Part shown: in pieces, positions 54,954 through 64,000 of the stretch | Numbering within the stretch: the first letter of the stretch is position 1 | How the letters are laid out: each line of letters begins with the position of its first letter | NCBI GenBank assembly: GCA_949825045.1 | Contig: OX463822.1 | Coordinates: 32,490,703 to 32,554,702 of the forward strand | DNA: 64,000 nt | Direction: 5' to 3' | From: Argyresthia goedartella | Lineage: Eukaryota > Arthropoda > Insecta > Lepidoptera > Argyresthiidae | Translations under genes and position numbers: made by a program | The notes under the pieces: generated by a model | Told to the model about the DNA's origin: nothing | Databases searched by the model: none | The model's input: only the letters and a program-made list of their open reading frames with translations

Positions 54954-57008
54954 TTTTGTAAATAGTTCAAAGTTGTTAATAAATGCTACTACATTATATG
55001 ATAGGTTGTTTAACTTGCATCAAATACAATCATCCTTAGACAATGTGCCTGCATGTCCCGTAACAGCAAGGTCCAATCTCTGCCTTGCTCCTTGACAATG
55101 TTACGGGAAATTTGATAAATCCGGCCATTAATCTTACTGCCCGGTTATCAAGTTGACAACAATACATAGGTACTACAGTTAACATAAACATTAAACAAAC
55201 AGACATTTACATACAGACTTAAATTGCTTCTGGCCCCTCACTAGGATACCCTGTGTCGTGGGAACCAGAAACAGCGACAATACAAACATTTAAACATCCA
55301 AGACCTGGGAGTTTTATTTTACTTTGTCCCTAGCCGGGATTCGAACCCGGGACCTCTCGCATGGTAGGAAGACGTGCAACCGCTGCGCCACAGAGGCCGT
55401 CAGTCTTTTAAGATATTCATATGCTTTTTGCTAGGTCAGAGTATCCTCCCACGTTAAATTATGTGAGGATAACCACTGATGCCAAATGTTGCTAGGCTGC
55501 CTATCGATTTACTGACCTTCAGTGGATATCCATTGTCACCTAGTAAAAGAGCTTGCCCATATGTGCCTGACTCAAATTCTTGACAAATTCTACTATTTGT
55601 AAATATTGCAGAATCATGTGTTGATCCTGGCCACCGTGCTACTACATTCTGAACTTTTAAATTTGCATCTGAGATTGTCTGGCAATTGATAGAAAAGTAC
55701 CCTTTTCTGTTTCTAAACAATTCTGCATCATCACCACCTGAAACATAATATGTAAGTATTTGCAAATAAAATTGAAATTAGGAAATATTATTAATGAGAA
55801 AACTGACATATCAAGGTCATATGCCTGATTCTATCATTTCTCTGCGACATCTAAATACATTTCGTATATATTTATTGCACATAAAAGACAACACAAAAAG
55901 ATACAGAGAAGGAATGTACAAAGGCAAGCTTATCTCTAAAAAGAGATCTCTTCCAGCAAACCCAGGATGGACAGAAAATATTAAAATACGGAACAGGTAG
56001 GCCTATGTGCTCATATAAGTGAATTAAAATAAATATATAAATCATATTACTAATCTACTGAATATACTACTTAAAGAAGTACATGAATATTATATAATAA
56101 TATATTTATATATAAACAAATTTATACTTGTTACTTTGCTCAATGCTCACCTGGCGATTGAATTTTTACATGGGTGCAGTCAATAGTTCCAATAACATAA
56201 GGGAAGCTGGCTATTCCATAAAAGTCGCTTTTCTTTTGTTGCATCTCATTTGGTGTTGTAGGCATTTTTATATGGTGGTTTCTCAGCTTTATGATGGCAC
56301 TTGTGACCTTTTTAACTATACGCGATACTGTTGAAACATCAACACCATGCATGTCTCCGATTGCTATTTGATGAGAACCCGTAGCATAAAACCGTATGGT
56401 TATCAACAGCTGATTCACTGGCGGTACACTCTGATTTCTAAAAAGAATAAATTATAGTTTTAATAACTAAAAAAACACGCTTTATATTACACGAACTTAA
56501 AAGTAAAAAATAGTTATATATATATAATTGATTCAAGAGAAAATTAATGTCATTTTGATAAAAGCGTGGAGTGCTCAATACCAATTATTTGAATTTCTTT
56601 ACTAGTTCTATTCCGAAATGCCGAGTGTAAAATTATGTAATAAAAATTATTATTGTTTAATTCTATCATTTATTCACTGATGAACTCCCTCATCAGACCC
56701 TGGATCTCATGTGGGACAAAAACTTCTCGTCAAGACGAATTAAATTATAGCTAGAAAATAATCGAGTAGATCAGATCATATCGGATACCTGCTTACCTGT
56801 CACTTGTGTACTCCAAATCTTCAGCAATTTGGTCTAATATCCACAATACTGTACTTTTGCACATCCTATACCGCTTGAAGAAGTCGATTTCATCGAAATT
56901 TTGGAACCAGTCTGGTCGTTGTCTTTGTATGGGAGTTCTCGCGTGTCGCTCATTATGAAAATCTACTTCTTCTATGAATTCCAGGAAATTTAATAAATCC
57001 TCTGCCAT
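54483..57008 (-). CDS. HARBI1-like (PIF/Harbinger) transposase, four exons, 363 aa
   Basis: DDE nuclease of the element. Exons (minus): 57008-56797, 56437-56151, 55737-55517, 54854-54483. Splice sites are GT-AG and phases match (1092 nt). The protein starts MAEDLLNFLEFIEEVDF. An HTH-like region (GDMHGVDVSTVSRIVKKV) is followed by the first catalytic aspartate in VIGTIDCTHVKI, the second in RWPGSTHDSAIF and the glutamate in NTVERQYGVIKRRF. Length and motif order fit HARBI1. The hAT element's duplicated target (57061-57068) lies about 53 bp upstream of the start codon, probably separating the gene from its original promoter. A SINE sits in the last intron. Confidence 0.9.
55195..55400 (-). mobile_element. 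tRNA-derived SINE
   Basis: Minus strand: CCTCTGTGGCGCAGCGGTTG (A-box part), TACCATGCGAGAGGTCCCGG, GTTCGAATCCC (B box), GGCTAGGGAC, then body CCAGGTCTTGGATGTTTAAA and tail CGCTGTTTCTGGTTCCCACG through TGTATGTAAATG. The arm around the B box resembles tRNA-Gly, but the acceptor ends do not pair, so this is not a tRNA. Located in the last intron of the HARBI1-like gene. Other copies: 42010-42095 and, partly, 13925-14398. Confidence 0.82.
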
Positions 57009-57060
57009 GGTGATTGCGATTTGTGTATACTTTATCCTCAAGATTTTATCCCACAAGTCA

Positions 57061-57068
57061 GTCAAAGC
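57061..57068 (+). repeat. 8-bp target-site duplication of hAT, left
   Basis: GTCAAAGC immediately before the CAGTGTGACCAG terminal repeat. The identical octamer follows the right end at 60074-60081. Confidence 0.92.
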
Positions 57069-60000
57069 CAGTGTGACCAGATTAAATTTTACGAAAATAC
57101 CGAGGCACCTCAAAAAAATACTGAAATATACCGATTTACATAGGACAGATATACCAATAAAAATACTGATTTTCTTAACAGGTTTTATTTATTCATTTTC
57201 ACAATAAATGTTAGAGTTATATTTTAACATCTTTTTCGAAGGATTAAATTTTACACAACCTCCTTCATCCTTAACACCTTGCTTTGTTTTTAAAATTGCT
57301 GACACATTTTTGTTTACAAATCTATTTCTTTGGTCCGTTTTTATTAAATTTATCTGTGAAAATATGCGCTCGCATGCAGCATTCGATACCGGTATACATA
57401 GCAGAGATTTACTAAAACTAGTTATATTTTTGTATTTTAACATGCCATCACTGTTAGAAATTTTCCCAACTTCCACCCAAAATTGTTCACATGAGATGGG
57501 TGAGCCAGTGCTCGAAGATTGTAACAAATCACTTACTTCGCGATCAAACTTTAGGGTTCTATATTCTTCGTCGATTAACTGCATTTGTTCTGGCTGTACT
57601 TCGCATGGGAAAGTTTCTATTACATTTCGTAAACTGCGAAATTCTTTATGCACGGCAGTGTGTGGGTCAAGAAATTTTAGTTCTTTAAAAACTGGATTTT
57701 CAAAAGGCAAACGTGATTTCAATTGCGTGCTTAGCTCAATTAAAAATGATTGGCACCTTCTGAAAAACTCAGCAATCTGTTCTTTCATGTTTACATTTCC
57801 CCTGTGTTTGATTAATTCTTGGCCCACTTGAATACCTAAGTACATATCTTTCAATGGCAAATAATTTACATGTGACTTTGGGTCTAAGGTAAATACATTT
57901 TCTGTATGTTTGATGTAATTAGTTTTCATGAAGCAACCCAAAATCGACAAGTACATACTAGATGCATCATCATACAGTCTATCAATGCACGGATAGTCGC
58001 CTTGAAAAATTACGTTAAATTTGTTTACAATCGGCAAAATGTAGTCCAAAAAGTGAAAGTACAATTTGTTTATATCAGTGGTAAAAGAATTATATAAAAA
58101 TTCTGATGACATATTGCGATCACTCAAGTATTGGTCTTGAAAGAACAATTGCAATGCCCTCCACTGCTCAATTATTCTACTAATACAGGCATGAAGTGAA
58201 AGCCACCTTATGTCGTAATGACGCAAGATTCTGTGATTTTCAGTGTCTGTGAAATTTTGGAACTCAGCAAATTCTCTTTGACGCTTGCTGCTTTGAGAAA
58301 AATATCCATATACTTCTTTTACTATTTGTTCTAAATTTCTAGGCAGTATTTTACAGGCGTGGCTAACACTTAATGCTGCAGAGTGACAAACACATTTTAT
58401 GAAAAAGCACTTTGGGTTTACTTCTTTAATTTTTGCAACAATGCCAGAGTGTTGACCAAACATCACATTCGTAGTATCAGCAGCGAATCCTATTACGTCT
58501 TTTATTTCTAAACCTAATTCGGATAATTTTGATGACAACGAATTAAATAAATGACCTGCGGTCTCACCACTTAAATCAACTAAATCAAGGAATTTGGTTT
58601 GTACAGTACATTTAGTTTCAGAGAAGTATTTAATTACTATCGCCAATACTTTGACTGTCGCAACATCTGTACTCTCATCGATTATAATTGAATATACTGG
58701 TTTACCTGAAGGAGATGCAGTACGAAGTATGTCCTCAATCATATCTTTTTCGAATTCGGGTCCTAAAACATTATAAGTTATAGCAGCTGCTTTGGTTCTC
58801 TTGCAGGAAAATTCTTTCGCAATATCGGAATCGGTAAAACACTTCACTAGAACTTCACTAAGATGGTCCATAGCTCTAAATGGGATATTGTGTTCCGACA
58901 GAAAACTGCATAAACGCAGCTCAGCTTTCTTGACTTCGTCTTTCAGTGGGGCCTTTTTGAAAAATGTATCAACCTGAAAATTAAATGAAAAAATACTTGG
59001 TTATTTTGGAAACAAAACCAGGATGATTAACTTTGAATTAAAATATATCAAAACTCCTTGAACTAGGTAAGTAAAGCGAGTTATGCTTACCTTTGACTGT
59101 CCTTTATATTTTATCAAGTTCGATTTATGCTTTTCAGTATTTGCATGCTGTTTTATAGATGCTAATCTACTTTGCAGTTTCGCATTGCATGCTTTACAAA
59201 ATGCGGTGAACTCATCATCTTTATAACGTGAAAGCCACGAAGAAAATTCCGGAATTTGTTCCCACTTAGCTAAATAACTTTGCTGAAAACTAGACATGCT
59301 GTCCGGATGGATGCAACTAAGTAAATAAAAATAACGAAAATCGCAATCTATTTATATGATGACAAAAACATCTCCTATTTTGGGGAAATTCCCGAATTAT
59401 CGAAAGAAAGTCCTCAAAGATTAAGTCGAGTGCAGAAGAGACAATCATTTCACTTGAACCGTATTAGACGATTTAATACTAGTAATTAAGTATCTTTTAT
59501 GTCTAACTACTACCTATTCATGCAACTGAAAACTTAAAAACTAGACGTTGTTTTGAAAATTATAGATAAACTAGCGGTCCGTCCCGAATTCGTCCGGGTA
59601 GACTGATATTCATGAAACAAACGGATTTGAATGTATGAAATCTGGAAATTACACTATATCTAATGTTGCAAACCGCATTAAAATCGGTCCAGCAGTTGTA
59701 AAGTTTTAGGCGAACATACATTGTGCAACTCTGATTTATACTACGTATTGATTGATAATTGTATAGGTAGTATTACAATACTACAACGCCGGCGACGGCC
59801 GTCTTTCTTGTCATATCTGTAACTTACTCATCTTTGCTCATAGATAACATGTATAAACTAAATCCGGGAAAGCCCCCAGCCAATGTTCGCGTTCCGGGGA
59901 ATTCCGCAAACATTGTCCCAAGGACGATCACTCACTACGGTGTTGCCATAACGTCAACCATAATATACCCAAAAATACTGACTCCCAGCAATATACCTGA

Positions 60001-60073
60001 AAATATACTGATGTTCGGAAAAATCGATGAAATATACTGAAAAAGTATTAAAATACTGAATCTGGTCACACTG
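57069..60073 (-). mobile_element. Autonomous-looking hAT element, 3005 bp
   Basis: Terminal inverted repeat CAGTGTGACCAGATT at the left (57069) matches AATCTGGTCACACTG at the right (ending 60073). An exact 8-bp duplication, GTCAAAGC, flanks it. It carries one intact two-exon transposase gene on the minus strand. Both subterminal regions contain several ATACTGA or ATACCGA heptamers (about 57096-57175 and 59965-60058), candidate transposase-binding sites. Near 59575 lies CTAGCGGTCCGTCCCGAATTC, a repeat type widespread in moths. Inserted in the 5' region of the Harbinger transposase. Confidence 0.92.
57189..59297 (-). CDS. hAT-superfamily transposase, two exons, 663 aa
   Basis: Cut-and-paste transposase. 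Exon 1 is 59297-59091 (69 codons) and exon 2 is 58973-57189. The intron is GT-AG, phase 0. The N-terminus holds a BED-like finger (FCKACNAKLQ...IKQHANTEKH). The RNase H-like core includes SIIIDESTDV (first aspartate, about residue 168) and GFAADTTNVMFG (second, about 235). Then come VCHSAALSVSHA, DIRWLSLHAC and the C-terminal LLCIPVSNAACERIFSQINL region with the conserved glutamate. No stop or frame break is seen. It resembles hAT proteins of the ZBED/SCAND3 kind in layout. With intact ends this may be a functional element. Confidence 0.9.
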
Positions 60074-60081
60074 GTCAAAGC
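60074..60081 (+). repeat. 8-bp target-site duplication of hAT, right
   Basis: GTCAAAGC, identical to 57061-57068. Confidence 0.92.
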
Positions 60082-60335
60082 AAAAGTCAAAACACATTTT
60101 TTTGACAGCAAATTATCCACAGATTACAAAAAAACACAACCAAAGTATTGCCACAGAATAACTAATAGTATTGCCTACACTAGGCGCGTCCTAATCGGGT
60201 TCATAAAGTTAGGATTCTCCTAAGTAGACTTAGGAAAGGCTTTGGGTTAGTGCAATGATTTTTTTTGTTAGGACCAGCCTAAACAAGTTAGGAAAGAACT
60301 TAGGCGACTCTTATGTTTAGTGCAAACGGGCATAA

Positions 60336-61074
60336 AACAATGTAATTAGTTCATAATTTTATAGTGAAGAGTTATTTTTGATCGTCTTTGGCTCAATTTT
60401 CTGAAATGTTTTTTTATTATGAATGTTCGATAGTGAATGTGAGTTGATGTCAGTGACATTGATTTATTCATTCCTAAAGAACCAGTCGTTAAGTAAGCTT
60501 TAAAAAATGTCGATCAATCGACGTCACGAGGGGTGCTATTTAAAACATTATTTTAGAAAGTATTTAGACATCTATATTTCTTAATATAGACCAAAATTTC
60601 ATAAAATAAAATTAAAAGTACAACGTATATTCATTTAGCATCGTCCATTACACAATGGACTAAATTGCTTCCCTTCTCTGAAAGCGCAATTTTACTGTGG
60701 AGTGGCCCGACTCATTGATGATGTGCAAAACCACCCCGCGAATTTAATAAGAAATGTTCACAATGCCCTCCTACATAATTTGTGTATAGGAAATTGATTC
60801 TATACATATACCTATTTCGCATTTCTCCGAAACCATTGTGGTCTAATTGAAAAGGCACCCGAGCCCGGGGGTCAAACGCGCAGATGTTTACTGAACAATA
60901 GAGGAACGTATCAATCGTAGATAATCAATCACATCGACGACAATGGTATGAACTTTCATGATAAATGGCTGCAGGCACCAACACGCCGAATTGCTCTTGA
61001 TTCAAATGCCTTCGACGAGCTACCTGATACCTCTTTATAGTAAAGTGGATTGTTGTTGACAGACGAGTGCATAT
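60336..61074. other. No gene seen
   Basis: Flank of the Harbinger element. No coding frame recognised. Confidence 0.4.
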
Positions 61075-61076
61075 TA

Positions 61077-61207
61077 GCACCAACGGGTTCTTGTTTTGGC
61101 GCACAAAGTGGTTCTCTATTGGGCGCCCAACGGGTCCTCATTTTGGCGCCCAACGTGGTCCTTATTTTGGCACCTGACGTGGTCCTGATTTTGGTGCCCA
61201 ACTAGGA
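61077..61207 (+). repeat. Six-copy ~24-bp minisatellite resembling a tRNA-Lys primer-binding site
   Basis: Units such as GGCGCCCAACGTGGTCCTTA followed by TTTT start at about 61077, 61098, 61122, 61145, 61169 and 61193. The best unit contains TGGCGCCCAACGTGG, the first 15 bases of the usual lysine-tRNA primer-binding site of LTR elements. No LTR is visible beside it. Confidence 0.75.
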
Positions 61208-61261
61208 TCTATGTGTTAATGTCGAGTGATGTGTGTGAATATTATATCCCCCTATTATATA

Positions 61262-61802
61262 AAAAGTTTTTGAAAGAGTAATCTATGACAGTCTCTACCA
61301 ATATTTTGAGAAAAAATGTATATTTGCAAAGGAACAGAAAGGTTTTAGAAAGGGTAAGACAATTGACTTAGCCATTTACGATTTCTTAATGCAGGTAGTG
61401 ACGTGTTTGGATAAAAGAATTCCTGTCTCAGCGTTGTACATGGACATGACGAAAGCATTCGACTACGTCGACCATGTTACACTGATAAACAAACTCGATG
61501 CTTATGGTGTCGGAGGCAATGTGCTTGAACTTATTAAAAGCTACCTGAGCAAAAGATCACAGTTGACACAGATTTCCAGGATATGCCAGAAAACAAAAAC
61601 AGAAAATGAATATATATCAGGCCCGAGAACTGTTAAATATGGCGTACCACAAGGTAGCGTACTAGGACCACTACTATTCCTGATTTACATCAATGATCTC
61701 CCTATGTCAGTAAGTCACCCAAGTTATTTATTTATTTATTTAATCTGAAATTAATAATTCTCTTAAAAATATTATTGAATGTCTGAGCCGTCATAATCTA
61801 AT
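61262..61802 (+). mobile_element. LINE RT fragment, truncated at both ends
   Basis: Encodes KEQKGFRKGKTIDLAIYDFL, LYMDMTKAFDYVDHV (RT motif with catalytic aspartate), VKYGVPQGSVLGPLLFLIYINDL, then after a TTTATTTATTTATTT stretch NNSLKNIIECLSRHNL. The FADD palm motif that should lie between is missing. The BEL/Pao element begins at about 61803, so the LINE is probably cut by that insertion. Confidence 0.78.
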
Positions 61803-63363
61803 AAGTCCACGCGTTACCTCGGCGAACGGCGCCTTGACAGTCGGTGTCTGTACGACGCAACCAGAGCCGGAAGAGGAGTTCAGCCTGCTGGAACGGTACA
61901 GCTCGCTCGACAAGCTGGTCAATGTGACCGCCTGGATCTTCCGATTTGCGCGGAGTTGTCGCAATTCTGAGGCGCAACGGGTGCGGACACAGGTCCTGAC
62001 ACCACGGGAACGGAACCATGCGTTGTTCGCATTGGTACGGAACGTGCAGACGGTGCACTTTAAGTCCGAATTAAACATTCTGAGACGCGGACGCGTCCAA
62101 CTGAAGGGAGCTGTGGCTCGGCTCAACCCGTTTATTGACCCTCAAGGATTGCTGAGGGTAGGAGGTCGGCTGCGGAATGCCAACCTGCCTTATGCGGCTC
62201 GCCACCCGTTGTTACTCCCTAGGAAAGGGAAGTTGGTCGAACTGTTGATACAGGATCGACACATTCGGAATGGGCATATCGGATGCCACGCCTTGATGGC
62301 GTTTCTCCAGCGCGAGTTCTGGATTCTATCGGAAAGACGCTTAGTGCGTAACGTCGTATTTCGGTGCCTGCCTTTTATCGGGCCAAGGCGGCTACGATGC
62401 AGCCCCAGATGGGCGATTTGCCCTCGGATAGGGTTAACGAAATCCGGCCCTTTGCGGGTGTCGGAACGGATTTCGCGGGACCATTCATGGTCAAGTCTTC
62501 ACAGCTACGGAACGCCAGATTAGTGAAGACATACCTGTCCGTCTTCGTGTGCTTGGCCACGAAGGCAGTCCACTTGGAGGTGGTCTGTGACCTCACTACG
62601 GAGGCATTTATCGCATGTCTGGATCGGTTCGTCTCACGAAGGGGCCTCCCGACATTAATCCGTTCGGACAACGGCACAAATTTTGTCGGAGCCAGGCGAT
62701 ATCTGCAGGGGGTCACTCAATTCCTGAACGGTAACCAGGACGCCATCGGTACGGCTTGCTCCCGACGAGGGATTGAATGGGTTTTCAGTCCGTCCGTCCG
62801 TCTGTCCTCATTGGGGAGGAATTTTTGAGGCTGCGGTTAAATCGGCTAAGTCGCACCTGACGAGGATCATCGGTGAGACCTCTCTACGCTTTGAAGAGCT
62901 TGCGACGCTGTTCTGTAAAATTGAGATGACACTGAACTCGCGTCCGTTGTGCCCGCTCAGTTCGGATCCAAATGATTTGGAAGCGTTGACGCCGGGTCAC
63001 TTCCTGATAGGTCAGCCCCTTAACGCCCTGCCAGAATACCCATTCGGTGATGTTAAGTTAAGTCGGTTAACTAGGTGGCAGATGTTGCAGCAGATGGCTC
63101 AAGATTTTTGGAAACGGTGGTCCCTTGAGTACTTGCACATCTTGCAGCAGCGCCTTAAGTGGACTGACCGGACGAGCCCCCCTCAAGTCGGTGATTTGGT
63201 GCTGATTAAGGATGCGAACCTGCCATCATTGAGATGGAGACGAGGACGGATCGTCAAATTGTACACGGGTCGGGATGGCACGCCTCGATCAGCAGAAGTC
63301 AAGGTGGGGGACTCGGTCCTCAAGAGAGCGGTCGCAACACTTTCTCGCCTTCCTATTGATTAG
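61803..63363 (+). pseudogene. pol: BEL/Pao pol, C-terminal half (integrase), two frameshifts
   Basis: The frame from about 61803 covers the end of the RNase H/linker region and the integrase zinc-binding part (LIQDRHIRNGHIGCHALMAFLQ ... FWILSERRLVRNVV). A shift near 62365 leads into the integrase core: GVGTDFAGPF (first aspartate), CLATKAVHLEVV and IRSDNGTNFVGA (second). A second shift, in a CCGT run near 62790-62805, leads into HWGGIFEAAVKSAKSHL (glutamate), LTPGHFLIGQPL and a chromodomain-like C-terminus with a stop at 63361-63363. RT, protease and gag are absent. This is a 5'-truncated, inactive BEL/Pao copy. Confidence 0.88.
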
Positions 63364-63390
63364 GGACAGGTTCGGGCCTGTCCGGGCGGG

Positions 63391-63966
63391 TGACTGTTTA
63401 ATATTTATGCTTCGGAACGCACCTCTTTTTGTTGCGCGACTCGGACCGCGAGTGATCGGAAACGGAACTAGCAGCTGTCACTTGTATAGAAACGAGATGA
63501 CGAGTTAGAGGTTACTTTTTTTGACTTGGAAAAAATGTCGACACATGGCGTTCGGGCCTTGGCTGTATTTTAGTAGTAATAATTGTCTTACACAGGTGTC
63601 GGGCCTGGTCGGAATGTTAATTATAATAAGCACGAAACAATCGTCGGGAAATAAGTAGATTCACGTCAGCGGAGTGAGTGCTTCGTGTTGTGAAGCTTGA
63701 AGTGGTTCGGTCCCCAATTCGTCGCGTTCGGCAGCGACGGCGACAGCATCGGGCTACGACGAGAGTAAGATTCGACTCCTCTCCCCTCACCCCCCTTGTG
63801 CTCCTTACCCCGTGTTCCTGCCTCGAATTGAGCTTTCGAATTCCGGTCCACGGCGTCAAAGGTCAGTACCACTTGTGATACTCCTGGTGAAAACCAACCC
63901 TACCAAGATTCCACGCCCGTTCGGTTGAGGCGTGGAATTTAATCAATAAATTTTAGTAGCTTTCAA
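63391..63966 (+). repeat. Probable 3' LTR of BEL/Pao element
   Basis: Begins at TGACTGTTTAATATTTATGC directly after a G-rich tract (GGGCGGG). It contains a 10-bp perfect hairpin (ATTCCACGCC 63908-63917 / GGCGTGGAAT 63929-63938) and AATAAA at 63945-63950. The right boundary near 63966 is a guess from the polyadenylation signal; no second LTR is available for comparison. Confidence 0.5.
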
Positions 63967-64000
63967 CCTTTTTCAATATCATGACCAAAGACTATTCACC

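Larger units (their letters stand above)
52377..60332. mobile_element. PIF/Harbinger element, complete ends, 7.96 kb with nested hAT
   Basis: The left end CACCCGTTTGCACTAAAC (52377-52394) pairs with the right end, which reads in reverse TGCCCGTTTGCACTAAAC (60315-60332). TAA flanks both sides (52374-52376 and 60333-60335), the 3-bp target duplication of this superfamily. Subterminal regions on both sides share CCTAAG/CTTAGG motifs and a second TGCACTAAC. It encodes a Myb/SANT-like protein (plus) and a HARBI1-like nuclease (minus), the standard two-gene set. Without the 3.0-kb hAT insertion it would be about 4.9 kb. Both genes have intact exons, so it may have been active recently. Confidence 0.9.

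Noticed and set aside
55325..55400. Functional tRNA gene
   Set aside because: A and B boxes are present but the acceptor stem does not pair, and the sequence continues into a SINE body shared by other loci.
61336..61802. LINE and BEL fragments as one chimeric gene
   Set aside because: The RT motifs upstream are LINE-type and the integrase downstream is BEL-type; the junction near 61803 fits an insertion, not a fusion.

Overview
This is an insect nuclear genome window, almost certainly a moth or butterfly. The basis is a Rab39 gene close to the fly protein, GT-AG introns, and the transposon mix: Jockey/CR1/Daphne-like and RTE LINEs (one RTE end carries the GATGATGAT tail common in Lepidoptera), an errantivirus-type Gypsy, BEL/Pao, piggyBac, PIF/Harbinger, hAT, a Tc1/mariner-superfamily relic and a tRNA-derived SINE. 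No bacterial-style operon or CRISPR array is present. The species cannot be named from the sequence.

Layout: 0.2-2.2 kb, nested LINE fragments with a 338-bp inverted-terminal-repeat element. 2.3-9.9 kb, a decayed errantivirus (gag-pol-env) with only part of its 5' LTR, sitting inside a minus-strand LINE whose pieces flank it. 10-14 kb, no gene, but a nested palindrome and repeats. 14.1-18.8 kb, a minus-strand piggyBac transposase gene that I reconstruct as seven in-frame exons (879 aa) with two in-frame exon duplications, a LINE in one intron and a SINE-derived 72-bp array at its 3' end. 19-23.6 kb, repeats, fold-backs and a CR1-like LINE. 24.9-26.1 kb, Rab39 (minus). 27.0-35.8 kb, a four-exon THAP gene (plus) whose last intron holds a complete two-ORF LINE inside an RTE LINE, plus a MITE.

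37.7-40.5 kb, a Daphne-like LINE whose 3' UTR has four covarying stem-loops. 40.7-42.1 kb, a 158-bp inverted repeat and a SINE. 42.6-43.4 kb, a dead Tc1/mariner-type transposase, followed by a 1.8-kb minisatellite. 45.3-52.3 kb, sparse. 52.4-60.3 kb, a PIF/Harbinger element complete at both ends (TAA target duplication), encoding a Myb/SANT-like protein and a HARBI1-like transposase on opposite strands with interleaved exons. A 3.0-kb hAT element with a perfect 8-bp target duplication has landed just upstream of the HARBI1 start. 61-64 kb, a minisatellite resembling a tRNA-Lys primer-binding site, a LINE fragment and a 5'-truncated BEL/Pao element.

Only Rab39 and the THAP gene look like ordinary host genes; they are divergent and share an 890-bp intergenic region. 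The piggyBac gene could be host-recruited or an unusually intron-rich transposon. Of the mobile elements, the hAT and Harbinger coding regions look intact, while Gypsy, BEL, Tc1/mariner and most LINEs are broken.
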